In this document: piece after piece, positions 36,221 to 48,375 of the stretch | How positions within the stretch are numbered: the stretch's first letter is position 1 | Layout of the letters: each line of letters opens with the position of its first letter | NCBI RefSeq assembly: GCF_049306965.1 | Contig: NC_133183.1 | Coordinates: forward strand, 18,548,001-18,612,000 | Direction of reading: 5' to 3' | Origin: Danio rerio | Lineage: Eukaryota; Chordata; Actinopteri; Cypriniformes; Danionidae | DNA: 64,000 bases | The notes under the pieces: model-generated | Databases searched by the model: none | What the model saw: only the letters and a program-made list of their open reading frames with translations | Told to the model about the DNA's origin: nothing | Position numbers and translations under genes: made by a program

Positions 36221-36275
36221 ACTACATTTCCCATATTGCAGTGTGCAAACACAAATTAAAAGTTTCACTTCCTCT
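36221..36275 (+). promoter_or_regulatory. Putative smim15 promoter: ZNF143-like and ETS-like sites
   Basis: ACTACATTTCCCATATTGC at 36221-36239 is close to the ZNF143/Staf consensus (ACTACAATTCCCAGNATGC). ETS cores follow downstream (CACTTCCTC at about 36266 and TTTCCGGCG at about 36284). This combination is typical of TATA-less housekeeping promoters. It sits just before the proposed first exon. Confidence 0.5.
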
Positions 36276-36341
36276 TGTACTGTTTCCGGCGACAGGTTTC
36301 TAGTACTAAAACTGCTCGTCAAATATTTAACGGTTTTTCTG
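36276..36341 (+). other. smim15: Putative non-coding first exon of smim15
   Basis: The exon ends at a strong donor (CTG|GTAAGT at 36342). A matching acceptor TCCTAG precedes the coding exon at 39587. The transcription start is only approximate, and the exon is inferred from splice signals and promoter motifs. Confidence 0.45.
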
Positions 36342-38747
36342 GTAAGTGATCGACTATTTGCCAGCTGATCTCACTGGATATCATTCTCTATGTGCTGATC
36401 AGCAAACAGCAGCTTACCATAGGGTGATTTTCATTCATTATCAGAGGTGCAGAAGAGTCGCTAGTGAGCTTTGTGTTGCTAGCTTATGGCTGTCAGTGAA
36501 AACTGAAAGTGGTTTAGCAGTCGTCTCCTACTTTACTTGCGGTAAACTCGCATTTGCGTCTTAAACCAGCAAATCTTTAACAAAATATGACGAGTCAGTT
36601 AGGCATACAAATTGTTACCCTACAGTATAGCATTGATTTCACAGGCATCGTAGATGATTAGACGTGATATTGAACTTAAATGATTTTTAAAAGGATGGAC
36701 ACTTAAAAATGCTAAAATAATAACACGTGGATACTAACTATTAAGTCTATTTATGTAAGTTTATCTATAATTAATATTTAATACTAATTATTAAGTGTGT
36801 TTATTAAGTGTATTCAAATTGTTTAATTGGTTTTGGTGTTCATCTCAACACAAAATGCTTGAAAACTTAATTTGAAATGTTTCTGATTTATTTATTGGTT
36901 TTCATAAATGTTCAGATTTTTTGAACAACATATTTTTGGTCATATATCTTTATTATCTATATATCTGTTTGTTAACATTTCATTTCTTAACAATTAACTC
37001 TAGTTAATTAAACTAGCGTTAAACTAATGAAAGCTACTTTCAGCATTTTCAGCAGTGTTAATTTCTTACTCACTGAAATCAAAGTCATAGCTATTACATC
37101 TGATGGAGCTAATAATTAATTCATTTCAGTTGTATATCTTAAACTAACATTAACATTGTTTAAGCAGTTTTTTTCTTACTGTATTACTGTATAAAGTGTT
37201 ACTTGATGTATTTTATAATCCTTTTGCTATGTAATTTTGTTTGAAAATGAGTCCGTTCTTAATGTGTACATACAATACACACAAATTTTATACAAATAGA
37301 CACAAACGAGTTTTTTTTGTTATTATACCAGATAAATACATTAAAATAAAGTTTTTTTATGGTAGCAAGAGTATTGTTAGTTTTTTAGGATATCTATTTG
37401 CTAGTGTGCTTCAAAACAATGAAACAATTCACGTTTAGAAGATAAAGACCTCATATCAACATTCAAAGCTTACAGTTTGTCACTTCCAAAATTAGTTTTT
37501 GTTGTCACCAGTCATACTTCCGTTTCGCATCAAATCTTGATCAATCAAATGCTTTCTAGTATCTGACATGTCCCGCCCCCTTCAAGACGCTTCTCATATG
37601 CTTTTTATTTGATGCACTTCATCTCTTTTTTTTAATCCTTTTTTCTTAAAGCCTTAAGAACAAAGTACAGAACATTACAAAAAAGAAAGAAAAAAAGAAA
37701 AGAAAAAAAATATATCAGGGCTGTACAAAAAACTAAATATAAATAAGACAAACAAATATATGTGTAAGTATACATACTATAAATGGGTAAGGGCCTTGAG
37801 GAATTACAGGATCTTTAAGGTTTTAGGTTTAAAAAAAAAAAAAAAGGTTTTAATTCTTTTTTATTAGTGCTTTGCTTTTTGTTGTTTGTATAATGTTTGA
37901 ATTCTATTACAATAGCAGGATTAAATGATTTTTGGTTATTAAAATTTTATCTGTGAATATGGTACTTTGTAAATATTATCAAAAGATTAATAACATAAGC
38001 TTCCTTCTCTATTTTTTGTTACAGTTCAAAAATCCAAAATAACATGTAGGTATTCTAAACTGAAACTTGGCAATAATTTGTCGTTTATGAATTTAGAGAT
38101 CTCACACCATATTTTCTTTGAGAATTGACAAACTGGCCGTGACAAACAAAATGAACAGTTTTGGAAACTTGAAAAGAAAATGTTTGACGGTAAAATGTAT
38201 GCAGAGTTTTAAACAAGACCTCTTTAAAATTTTTTGTAATAAAAATTGTGTTAAGCAATGACCAAACCTCTGAGGACCCCAGACCAATAAGAGATTATAT
38301 AGGGTTTTTTTTTACTATGAGTGACTGAAATAAGGAACATATGGCCTTATTTTAGTGAGAAGAAAAACATATTTTCCCACATTGTTTATCTTTGGGGTGT
38401 AACAAAGAGATATTTTCTGAATATGAGTAACTTTTACATAGTCAGACAATACATGGGAATACTTAAGCAGCAAAGTATTATAAAGGATACAATTAAATTA
38501 AAATGTGATAAAAATTCTTCATAAGACATTAAGTAACCTTGGGGATTCAATATCTGTATGCGCTTCATCTCAACCACTCTTGCTGGCGGTGCTGTGACAA
38601 AACAAAATGCTATAGGCTGTTTTTTTTCAAATGGGAGGACATAATATGTGTCCCACCTCTCTGTTCATTTTAAGATGAGATTACACCAAACTAAAAATGC
38701 ACATATTTGTAAATATTGTAATAATAATGTATATGATATATAAAATA

Positions 38748-39541
38748 CAGTTGAAACCAGAAGTTTACATACACTGTATAAAAAGGCACATAACCATTTT
38801 AAAAAAGTCAGATGGACAAAGGGGAAAGCTTACAAGCCTAGGAACACCATCCCAACTGTGAAGTAAGGGGGCAGGAGCATCATGTTGTGAGGCTGTTTTG
38901 CTGCAGGAGGGACTGGTCCACTTCACAGCATAGATGGCATCATGAAGAAAGAACATTATGTAGAAATACTAAAACAACATCTCAAGACATCAGCCAGGAA
39001 ATTAAAACTTGGCCACAAATGGGTTTTCCAAGCAGACCATGACAGTAAGCATACTGCCAAATTAGTTAAAATGTGCTTTAAAGATAACAGAGTCAATGTT
39101 TAGGAGTGGCCATCACAAAGCCCTGATCTCAATCCTATAGAAAATTTGTGGGTAGAGTTGTAAAAGCTTTTGCGAGCAAGACATTCTACAAATCTGACTC
39201 AGTTACACCAATTCTGTCAGGAGGAATGAGCCAAAATTCCTCCTAACTATTGTGAGAAGCTTGTGAAAGGATACCCAAAACATTTGACCAAAGTTATACA
39301 GTTTAAAAGCAAAGCTAAAAAAATACCAAGGAAATGTATGTAAATTTTTGACTGTCAAATAATTAATAAAAAATTCTCTAAAGAAATTCTTTCATTATTC
39401 TGGCATTTAGCAAATGTAATCATTTAGTTAATCCTAACGGACCTAAAATAGTAAGTAAACGTTTAGATTTACCATCTGACATTTTAAAAAAATGGTTGTT
39501 CCTTTTTTTTTTAGAGTGTATGTAAACTTAGGTTTCAACTG
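38748..39541 (+). mobile_element. Internally deleted Tc1-like transposon, Sleeping Beauty-type ends
   Basis: The inverted ends CAGTTGAAACCAGAAGTTTA and TGTAAACTTAGGTTTCAACTG are bordered by TA duplications. The interior encodes the C-terminal DDE portion in broken frames, with recognisable GGTGPLHSIDG, HKWVFQADHD and [15 protein letters not shown] segments. The paired-like DNA-binding half is missing, giving 794 bp instead of about 1.6 kb. It lies in the smim15 5' intron. Confidence 0.88.
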
Positions 39542-39617
39542 TACATTCAAATGTCTACTAATTTCACACACATCCTTTCCTCCTAGGGTCTTCTGCTGAA
39601 CTCTGAGTCCAGATAGG

Positions 39618-39842
39618 ATGATTGACATAAAGGCATGGGCAGAATATGTGGTGGAGTGGGCAGCTAAAGACCCCTACGGCTTTCTCACCACAGTCATCCT
39701 AGCTTTAACCCCTCTGTTTATCGCCAGTGCCCTTTTGTCATGGAAGCTCGCCAAGATGATCGAAGCCAAGGACCGCGAGCAGAAAAAGAAGCAAAAAAGA
39801 CAGGAGAACATCGCCAAAGCCAAGAGAGCCAAGAAGGACTGA
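39618..39842 (+). CDS. smim15: Small integral membrane protein 15
   Basis: A single coding exon of 74 codons starts [20 protein letters not shown] and is almost identical to vertebrate SMIM15. It has an amphipathic N-terminus, one transmembrane helix at about residues 21-42 ([20 protein letters not shown]) and a highly basic coiled tail ([19 protein letters not shown]). Length matches the family. The start is the first ATG after the acceptor at 39586 and fits the family start. The molecular function of SMIM15 is not established. It is convergent with ndufaf2, its neighbour in human too. Confidence 0.95.
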   Translation: MIDIKAWAEYVVEWAAKDPYGFLTTVILALTPLFIASALLSWKLAKMIEAKDREQKKKQKRQENIAKAKRAKKD

Positions 39843-40190
39843 GCGTGAGATGGAGAAGGGTCAATATCATCGTCCAGTTCCCTGATATATATGGCTCGTT
39901 TCTTAACCCAGGACACGTATTATGGGACCTGGAGCAAGTCTGGGCTTGAAGGAGACCTCAGTTAAAGCCTTAGAGGAATCATATAATCAGGGGGTTGATT
40001 GATTGATTGATCAATCTTAAAGGCAGGACTGCAGTATACTTTTCCAGGATAATACTAGTACAGTGGGAAATGCACTGCGCTGTTGTGCTATACACTATTG
40101 TGCAGTACTCTGCATTCCATTTTTTTTACTGGGTTGGTGGTTGTTTTCAAGATGAATCCATAACTACATTACAATGAAGTTTTTTATAAT

Positions 40191-40196
40191 AATAAA
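40191..40196 (+). terminator. Poly(A) signal of smim15
   Basis: A canonical AATAAA lies about 350 bp after the stop codon, in an otherwise non-coding 3' UTR. Cleavage is expected near 40215. Confidence 0.75.
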
Positions 40197-40631
40197 GAAC
40201 ATTCTTAACGCAAAATTGTGTTGATTTTTCATTTGATTTCTTAAGTACCTTATTTCAGATTTGTAAAGTTTCAAGAGTGACAACTGCATTTAAATACAGG
40301 ATTGGCTGCGTAAATTGAAGAATATAATGTGCACAGATCATGATTTACTTCCAAATAAGCAAATTGCGATGACCAACACCATGATGATTGTAGCTGTGTT
40401 TAGCTTTTTGCACATATTACCTAATAATACTACAATGACCAAAGACTTATTATGGTGGGTATTTTTAATGACTCTGCACGATTCTGGCTAAATTGAGAAT
40501 CACTATTTTTTTTTTTTGCTTAAAATCAAGATCATGATTCTGCAGATGTAAAATAAAAGCTAATATGAGTAGGCTATTTATCTTATTCTTTTTTTTTTTT
40601 CAATTGTGGTAAAACAATAATAATGATATAA

Positions 40632-40988
40632 GGCCTATGTTAGGCATGGGACGATAACTGTTTTCAAAGTATACCTAGAATTGGAAAAGTCAACGTTTTA
40701 AAACAGCAAAAAAATTCTGTAATACCTTTCCTAAGGTATGTGTAGATTTCTTTTGTTTATTTTTAGGACAATAGTATCTCCAGCAGAAAAAAAGATCCAA
40801 ATAAGTTTTAAATTGTAAAGAAATCTGTGTTTTTGAAATAAATAAAGACAGCAGAAGTCAGTGATTCATTTGATTTATTCCAGCCTGAAATGTTTAGCAG
40901 TAATCAAAATATCATGATATTGTGAAACCGTAATATTTTTATCCAAGGTTATCATACTGTCACAATCTTATACCGCCCCATGCCTAGC
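40632..40988. mobile_element. hAT-like MITE (TAGGCATGGGACGATAAC family)
   Basis: The ends TAGGCATGGGACGATAAC and TACCGCCCCATGCCTAG are inverted repeats enclosing ~320 bp of non-coding DNA. A diverged relative lies at 14331-14855. The target duplication is imperfect. Confidence 0.7.
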
Positions 40989-41744
40989 TTATGAGTAGGT
41001 CTACTGTTGGTTAATATGCAAGATTTTGTATAGACTTTGAATGGTGGACTTGAACAGGCTTTAAATTTGTCCTGGTTGTTGATTCACAGTAAAGTGAGAA
41101 TACAGCTGTTCATAATTCTGAAGTTGGATTGTTATGTTTGAGACATATGCTTGTCATTGACATTATTAGACCATTTATTCACTGGTAAAATGAGACATTT
41201 GTCATAATCAGATTCCCTCATGCATTCTATTCAACACTATATAGGCAAGAGTAGTTATACTGACCCATTAAACATTTATTTTCATGCACAACACTTTGTG
41301 ATAACTATAAAAGAAAGTCAAACCTTATAAATACAGTATGGGACACTTTTAACACTAGAGGTGTCCATGTTAATGAACAACGTTTATAAAACAACGTGAA
41401 GACTTGTTTGACCGCCTTTATGCTTTTCTCCTCATCTTAAAAATATAATTGGCTGAATCATAGAAAATCAGAATTAAGATCATTTGTAGGGTCGAATCGA
41501 GATCGCAATCTTTTTTCAATTAGTCATGCTGCTCTAACACCATCAGTAGATGTGTTTTATGTTAGGAAGACTGCTTTAGTGAAGTGTTGCCATATCCACA
41601 ATATTTCGGTATGTCTTATTTCTGAGATAAGAGTTTGGGTTTAGCATATGAAACTGTTCTTGTTTACTGTTCTAGCAACACTGAGTCAAGATTTACCGCT
41701 TTCACTACTGTGCATATAGAGAGAAAGATCTTTATGCTCCGAAC

Positions 41745-41937
41745 CACAGGTGTCAAACTCAGTTCCAAAAGGGCCGCAGCTCTGCACAGTTTAGTTCCAA
41801 CCCTAATTAAACACACCTGATCAAACCAATTGAGTCCTTCAGGCTTGTTTGAAACCTACAGGTAAGTGTGTTGGAGCAGGGTTGGAACTAAACTGTGCAG
41901 GGCTTCGGCCCTCCAGGAATTGAGTTTGACACCCCTG
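41745..41937. mobile_element. hAT-like MITE (CAGGTGTCAAACTCAGTTCC family)
   Basis: A 193-bp palindromic-ended unit reads from CACAGGTGTCAAACTCA to TGAGTTTGACACCCCTG. Its flanks CTCCGAAC and CTCTAAAC are a diverged 8-bp duplication. The interior contains GCTCTGCACAGTTTAGTTCC and its inverse. Confidence 0.8.
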
Positions 41938-42040
41938 CTCTAAACTTTCATTAACAGCTAATTGTTGAGTTTAGTGCCATAGTGCCATAGAGATATGATC
42001 AATGTGCTTGTTTTTTGTTTGGTTGTTTAAATTATTTTTT

Positions 42041-42141
<101 letters not shown>

Positions 42142-42788
42142 TATATAAACCAATTGTAATTTTTTTTTAACTCAATATGACCATACGAGTCTGACAGTGG
42201 CTGACCTGTAAAGGATTTTTAATGGCTGATGACAACATTGAGAAATCAATCTGGCCAATATAATAGATTTAATCAGTAATATGCAGAAAATGAGTAAAAC
42301 GTAATGAACATTTATAATGCATAATTATTAAAACCTAAATTAGAAATTGAGGTAGCTTTTAGCACAACCTTTTAGTGAACAAATAATTGTAGAATATTAA
42401 CAACTAAAATGTAAACCACAGAGGCAATATAAAAAAGGATTAGTGCAGCCTTTCATTATTGTTGCTAAAATATCTAGAAAGTAAGCAAATAAAAACGGTG
42501 AAACACCTAAACAAATCCAATTAGATATTTCAATAAACCAATGCTTTGAAGCAGCCGTTTCCCAGGCTAAAACAGGAAGTTTTATTATAGTACAGGATAG
42601 TTTTTTTAATAAAGATTAAACTGTCTAATGTGTTTTGTTTTGCTGGCTTGGTTAGGAAGAGGCAGTTGTGAGATTTTCGATTATTTGTGAAGTTGATGGT
42701 TTAATTTTTGTTCAAATCTATTCATATTCCTCATGGTATTTTTGAACGCAGGAAGGTAGCATCACGTTAGAAACTAGATGACGAATGG

Positions 42789-43159
42789 TGGGGTGACACG
42801 GTGGCTTAATGGTTAGCACTGTCGCCTCACAGCAAGAATGTCACTGGTTCAAGCCCCAGCTAAGTCAGTTACCATTTCTGTGAAAAGTTTGCATGTTCTC
42901 CCTGTGTTCATGTGGGTTTCCTCCGGTTTTCCCCACAGTCCAAAGACATGCGCTATAGGTGAATTGAATAAACCAATTTGGCTGAAGTTTATGTGTGTGA
43001 ATGAGTGTGTATGGATGTTTCCCAGTACTGGGTTGCAGCTGGAAAGGCATCCACTCTGGAAACATATGCTTGATAAGTTGGCGGTTCATTCCGTTGTGGA
43101 TTACCTGATGTATAAAAGGACAAGTCGAAGGAGAATAAATGAATGAATGAATGAATGAA
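42789..43159 (+). mobile_element. DANA-type SINE, near full length
   Basis: A tRNA-like head with A-box TGGCTTAATGGTTAGC and B-box GGTTCAAGCCC leads into the usual family body. The element ends in (AATG)n. It lies in the smim15-ndufaf2 spacer. Confidence 0.9.
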
Positions 43160-43637
43160 CAATGGTCATTTCACTTCCTGTCAACTGCTGGATTAACATC
43201 TGAGTGGCTTGTCTTAATGAGGAAGCATGAATTCAGGTTATGGAAAACATTGTCTACATAGAAAGACTTATCGGTAGATGACAAAATTTGAAATAATTCC
43301 AAATATCATTTGAAATGTTGGCTACAATATTCTATTGATACCACAATATTAATAGTTTTAATTTCAAGAATAGGTCATGTTTAGATCATATACAAGACAT
43401 GTAATTTAGGAAAATGAAACATTGTAAAAATCTGTTTATGATTGTGATAATAAAGTGGCATCATAAATTAACAATAACAAATACCAATTAATTACAAACA
43501 TAAAAGCACAACCAACTGTTTTTACAGTTGAAATAAACGAAAGTGACTTAAATCAGAGGCATTAGTATTTTAAGTGAAGATGCATAAGCAATATTTTAAT
43601 AACACAAAAGAACTTGAGTTTAACCTTGTCTGCACAT

Positions 43638-43643
43638 TTTATT
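43638..43643 (-). terminator. Putative poly(A) signal of ndufaf2
   Basis: TTTATT on the plus strand (AATAAA on the minus strand) lies about 290 bp after the ndufaf2 stop codon. Confidence 0.5.
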
Positions 43644-43929
43644 CACCTGATTTACAAATAAAGTGCAAGAGGAAATCTGCATATCTGTCATGGTTTACAT
43701 TAGTCTCTACCTAAACAAACCTACAAAGTTTTCAGCATACATCCAGAATTAAACACTTTAACACACACAAAAAAAAGACCTAAACTAAACACCTCAAGCG
43801 CTGTTCCTTGTTTGCCTTCAGAAACCAGTACTGAATATTTATATACACAGTAAGTGTTGAAATGCAATTATATCAATTCATTTAAACTGCTAATTTACTT
43901 GAAGAAAAGAAAAGATGATTCAAACAGGC

Positions 43930-46900
43930 CTATTTTTTGGTTCCTGCTGGCGTCCAGGACCCTGGCTGGAATGCGTTGGCAGTGCTCACTGGTTCTTCGC
44001 TAAATTCAGTCTTTCCAAACTGTGCGGCTGAAGCGTGACCTTTGATCTGAGTCTGAACAGACTCAGCCACCAAACCGTCTTCATACTCTTTTACTTGCAG
44101 AGCTTTGTCCATTTCCTCAACCTCTGCAGCTTTTATTTTTATCTGCTCCCTGCTGTGTTTGTTCTGTAGCAACTCCTATAGAAAGCAACATACATGTTAA
44201 TTACGGCACTGAAAGGGATAGTTCCCCTAAAAAAGAAAATTCAGTCATCATTTACTTACTTGTTCCATACCAGTTTGAGGTCTTTTTTTTTTGTTGATTC
44301 ATTCATTCATTCATTTTCTTTTCGGCTTAGTCCCTTTATTAATCTGGGGTCAGCACAATTTATCCAGCAAATGTTTTACACAGCGGATGCCCTTCCAGTT
44401 GCAACCCATCTCTGGGAAACATCCATACACGCTCAAACACTACAGACAATTTAGCCTACCCAATTCACTTGCATCGCATGTATTTGGACTGTGGGGGAAA
44501 CTGGAGCACCTGGATTAAACCCACACGAACGCAGGGAGAACATGCAAACTCCACACAGAAAAGCCAACTGACCTAGCCGAGGCTCGAACCAGCAACTTTC
44601 TTGCTGTGAGGCGATAGCACTACATACTGCGCCACCGCGTCACCCTTGTTTTGTTGAACAAAATATATTGAGCAATGTTGGATAGTTACTGTAACCCATC
44701 ACTTTTACTGTAGGCAAAACAAATACTTTGGAAGTCAGTGGTTAAATGTTTTCAGCTTCCTTTAAGATATCTTCTTTTGTGCAAAACAAACAAAACTAAA
44801 AAACTCAAACTGGTATGGAAGAAGTAAAGACTGACAGAATGATGACTAAATATTAATTTTTGGGTGAACTATCCCTTTCAATACAATGACACATTCATTA
44901 CATAATTAGTTCAATGTGTATTTAGTTGAGAACTGATTAATGACCTAGAAGTTCTCTTGATATAATCAGAGAAATCATATATTAGGTGATTATAATTACT
45001 ACTTCTGGTATTGAAAGCGATGGAATGTATGCTTGTTGTTTTTGAAAATATAGTGTTGATGTATGTACGTACCTGACAAAAGTCTAGTTGCCCATCCAAG
45101 TTTTAGAAACAACAAATAATAACTTGACTTCTAGTTGATCATTTGGTATCAGAAGTGGCTTATATGTAAGGTAAAGGCCTCTAGATAGAATATGCCTATA
45201 TTACCTACATAAAATGTGATCATGCCTTGATTTCAAATTATTTAATTAGGACAGTAAGGTCTGACTTTGCTTAAACAACAGTCTTGTTACCTAACAGAAG
45301 TAATGTACAGTATATAATATAAAGTCATGGTGCAGTGGAAAAAGAATTAACATTGTGTCTGACTCCCACGAGCTTGGAGGACTGCATCCATACTCTGCAA
45401 TGACTCACATAACCTCTTAATAAAGTCATCTGGAACGGCAAAGAAAGTGTTCTTACAGGACTCCCAGAGTTCATCAAGATTCTTTGGATTCATCTTTAAA
45501 CAATTTGGCTTCTCCTTCATCTTACCCTAGACATGCTCAATAATGTTCTAATCTGGTGACTGGGCTGGCCAATACAAGAGCACCTTGACCTTCTTTGCTT
45601 TCAGGAACTTTGATGTGGAGGCTGACGCATGAGAAGGAGCACTATCCTGCTGAAGAATTTCCCCCCATTGTGGTTTGTAAAGAAATGGGCAGCATAAATG
45701 TCTTGATACCTCAGGCTGCTGATGTTGCCATCCACTCTGCAGATCTCCCCCACACTGAATGTAACCCCAAACGATGATTTTTCCTTTAACACACTTGACT
45801 GATTTCTGTAAGAATTTTGGGTCCTTGCAGGTTCTGGTATGTTTTCTGCAGTATTTGTGATGATTGGGATGCAGTTCAACAGATGATTCAATGGAAAAAT
45901 CCACCTTCTGCCACTTTTCCAAATGATCAACTAGAAGTCAAGTTATTATTTGTTGCTCTTACAACTGCGATTGATGACAAGACTTTAATCAGGTAGTGTA
46001 GATTCATGATTGTACTGTTTTTTTATTTTGTTTACTTTTGTGGATATGGACCTAGGAGTTTGCAATAAAAAAGGGATGATGGTGTTGATGAATACCTCAA
46101 TAGTAGGTGGTTGCTTTCGCCTGCCTCTGATCCAAGCTATAAGAAATAAAAGGAAAAACAGGTAACTAAGACAACTTATCATTTTATAACAAGATATCTA
46201 GTAATGACAACTGAGTTTTAGGTAAGACAGTAAATAAAGAAAAATGTGTTAATTAAATTTATATTGTCATAAACATAGATTGTTTGGTTTACACTCCGTA
46301 TTATAAATGCAATATCTATTACCATCCCATTCTGAAGGTATGCTTCCTTCCATGTACTCAAACTCTTTTGGATTGGCTACTTCAACAAGACGTCTGGGCC
46401 GAACGACTCGCCCTGAAAAAGAAAAGCAAGAATGAAGATGACTAATATATCAGGTTTATTTAAACTAGCAACAAAAATAGGACATCTTTAACCATTACTG
46501 GGTAATAAGGGGTAACATATTATCCAGATTACTTAATCAGATTCAATTTGATTCCAAAAATGTATAACTTTTAAGTGTAATAATTTTACAAATTAATCAC
46601 ACAATAGAAAATATTGCTGAAAAAATATCCTAAAAGTGTATAACAAGTCAAAACAAGTATAACAATTTTTTTATTGCAGACTCACAGAAAATATTTGCTT
46701 ATATAAGAATAAACTTAAAAGTATCTATTAAGTATCTAAACCAGAGATGCCCAAACTAGGGCCCGTGAACCATAGTTGGCCCATTGTAACCTTTGATTTG
46801 CCCCACCATCACATCTGAGAAGAGAGTGAGAAGGATGCAGATAGTTGGGGCAAATGCCTTTCAAATGATCCTCATTTGTAATTTGACATAACCAATTTTT

Positions 46901-47957
46901 GCTTGTTTGTTTGTTTTTTTGCTGAGCTACAAAAAAGCAAACTGAAATGAAAGGTTTCAATTAAATGTAAATAAATCTGATTTGTTTTTTTAAATGCAAA
47001 TAATGTCAATTAACATGTAGACATCAGTGAGCAAAGCACAGCAAAAACTAGTTTAACTCCATTCTGTCATAAATTAGATTTTTTTACTGCAATAACTTCA
47101 TTTCAAAATGTGAAGAAATTGCTGTGTTAGTTAACATAAAGAAATGTTCTCTAGTTATTTTTAAATATTATTAATAAGTTAGAAAATCATCCTATAATTT
47201 ATATATAAATTTATATTTTATTAATATAAAGTTAGGAAATCATAACTATATTTATTTTCAGACCACTAGCCTCAACCAAGCTTGTTTTTTTTTACCTTCA
47301 TAAGAAAAATTTTGGGCACCCTTGATCTAAACAGTAATTTTTTTTCAACCAGGCACTTTGTGTAACAAATACCTTATGCCAAAGGTAATCTAAAACTAGC
47401 CACAGTACATAACCTAAAATGACCAATCTAACAGATTATGTTACTGTCAACGATTTTTAGGTCACAGGTTTAGAATTTGTGATTAATCTTTCTAGCAGTC
47501 TTTTGAGCAATTGCCAACAATTAAATAAAAATAAAAGATTGTCTGAAAAGTGATTGGGAGAAAAACTGCTGTACATAACTGTTACTATTAAAATATGAAC
47601 TATTTAATGTATTTTTACCACCAGGAAACATTCTGAAAGTTCACAGCCATTTATAACTATTAACTTATTATAAACCATTTATTTTATGCTGACGTACTAC
47701 TAAAAGAGTGTTAAGGTCTCGTACCAGGAAAACCGTCCTAATACTTGAAACCTGAAACTTGTCTTATATCGTTTGCTACTAGATTTACTGTACAAACAGG
47801 GCAAGATTAACGTTACTCGTCAAAGTCCTATGTATGACCTACCCGTCCATGTCTTCTGCTGGGGTATGTTGTAATATTTGTTTCCAGAAAGATCTGTGCC
47901 GACGTGCTCTTTTACCACGCCAAATGTTCTTCGCAACAAAGAAGCAATGCGGCTCAT
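43930..47957 (-). CDS. ndufaf2: NADH dehydrogenase complex I assembly factor 2 (mimitin, B17.2L)
   Basis: Four coding exons: 47843-47957, 46323-46412, 46096-46136 and 43930-44175. They give 492 nt and 163 aa, against 169 in human, with phase-consistent GT-AG junctions. The protein starts MSRIASLLRRTFGVVKEHVG. It shows the family blocks GTDLSGNKYYNIPQ, RRLVEVANPKEFEY, IPSEWDAWIRGRRKQPPT, QTQIKGHASA and FQPGSWTP. The fold relates to the structural subunit NDUFA12. The protein is a mitochondrial chaperone that associates transiently with a late complex I intermediate; loss in humans causes mitochondrial encephalopathy. The third intron (1.9 kb) carries a SINE and a Tc1-like element, and the first intron an hAT element. 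It is divergently paired with ercc8, an arrangement shared with human. Confidence 0.93.
44297..44646 (-). mobile_element. DANA-type SINE, near full length
   Basis: The antisense unit reads from (ATTC)n and CTTTTCGGCTTAGTCCC through the body to the tRNA-like head (GAGGCTCGAACC as the reverse B-box, ending GCCACCGCGTCACC). It lies in ndufaf2 intron 3. Confidence 0.9.
45072..45993 (-). mobile_element. Tc1-like transposon, second lineage, with transposase remnant
   Basis: The ends CCTGACAAAAGTCTAGTTG and GACAAGACTTTAATCAGG, plus further mirrored sequence around ACTTCTAGTTGATCATTTGG, form long inverted repeats bordered by TA. The minus strand encodes pieces of the DDE domain (EILQQDSAPSHASA, LLYWPAQSPD, then a stop) and upstream VDFSIESSVELHPN-like sequence. 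At 922 bp the N-terminal domain is absent. It lies in ndufaf2 intron 3 and is a different lineage from 38748-39541. Confidence 0.87.
46742..47324. mobile_element. hAT-type DNA transposon (CAGAGATGCCCAAAC family)
   Basis: The ends CAGAGATGCCCAAA and TTTGGGCACCCTTG are inverted repeats flanked by a perfect 8-bp duplication ATCTAAAC (46734-46741 and 47325-47332). The interior includes GGCCCGTGAACC and GTTGGCCC and has no intact frame. The 583-bp copy lies in ndufaf2 intron 1. Confidence 0.88.
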
Positions 47958-48375
47958 CTCTGTGATTTATATGTGAGATGTCAAAATATGCGCTTGTACT
48001 GCACATGCAAACACGTTCACTGCATTTGTTTGCGAATAACATTCACGCAGCATTAATGTTGTCATATGATTGGTTCTCGGTTCTGCTTGGACGAATCAGA
48101 GTTCGCGTTGTAGGCACGTCAAAACATGGCTGCTTTCTACACAACAAAGTGCACAACAATCATTTGTAAAAACTGAAATAGAGCTTATACGTTTAGTGTG
48201 TTGTGCAGGATGAATTTGTTTAGTTTAAAAACGCGGTTTTACGGGCTGAACAGTCACCACTTAAATGTTTGGGTTAAAGGCTGTAAACAGACCTCTGCTA
48301 CAGTTATTTCACTCTGACGAGAGTCATCAACATACACATGAATAAACGAAACACAAGTCCAATGTCTCTAAAACA
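47958..48375. promoter_or_regulatory. Bidirectional promoter of ndufaf2 and ercc8
   Basis: The two start codons face away from each other across 418 bp, so promoter elements must be shared or interleaved. A CCAAT box on the minus strand (ATTGG at 48069-48073) and a YY1-like AACATGGCTGC (at about 48123-48133) are visible. There is no obvious TATA box. Human NDUFAF2 and ERCC8 are also head to head. Confidence 0.7.

Noticed and set aside
45548-45922. A 124-residue open frame on the minus strand as a host gene
   Set aside because: It lies wholly between the inverted repeats of a Tc1-like element and reads as its transposase C-terminal half.
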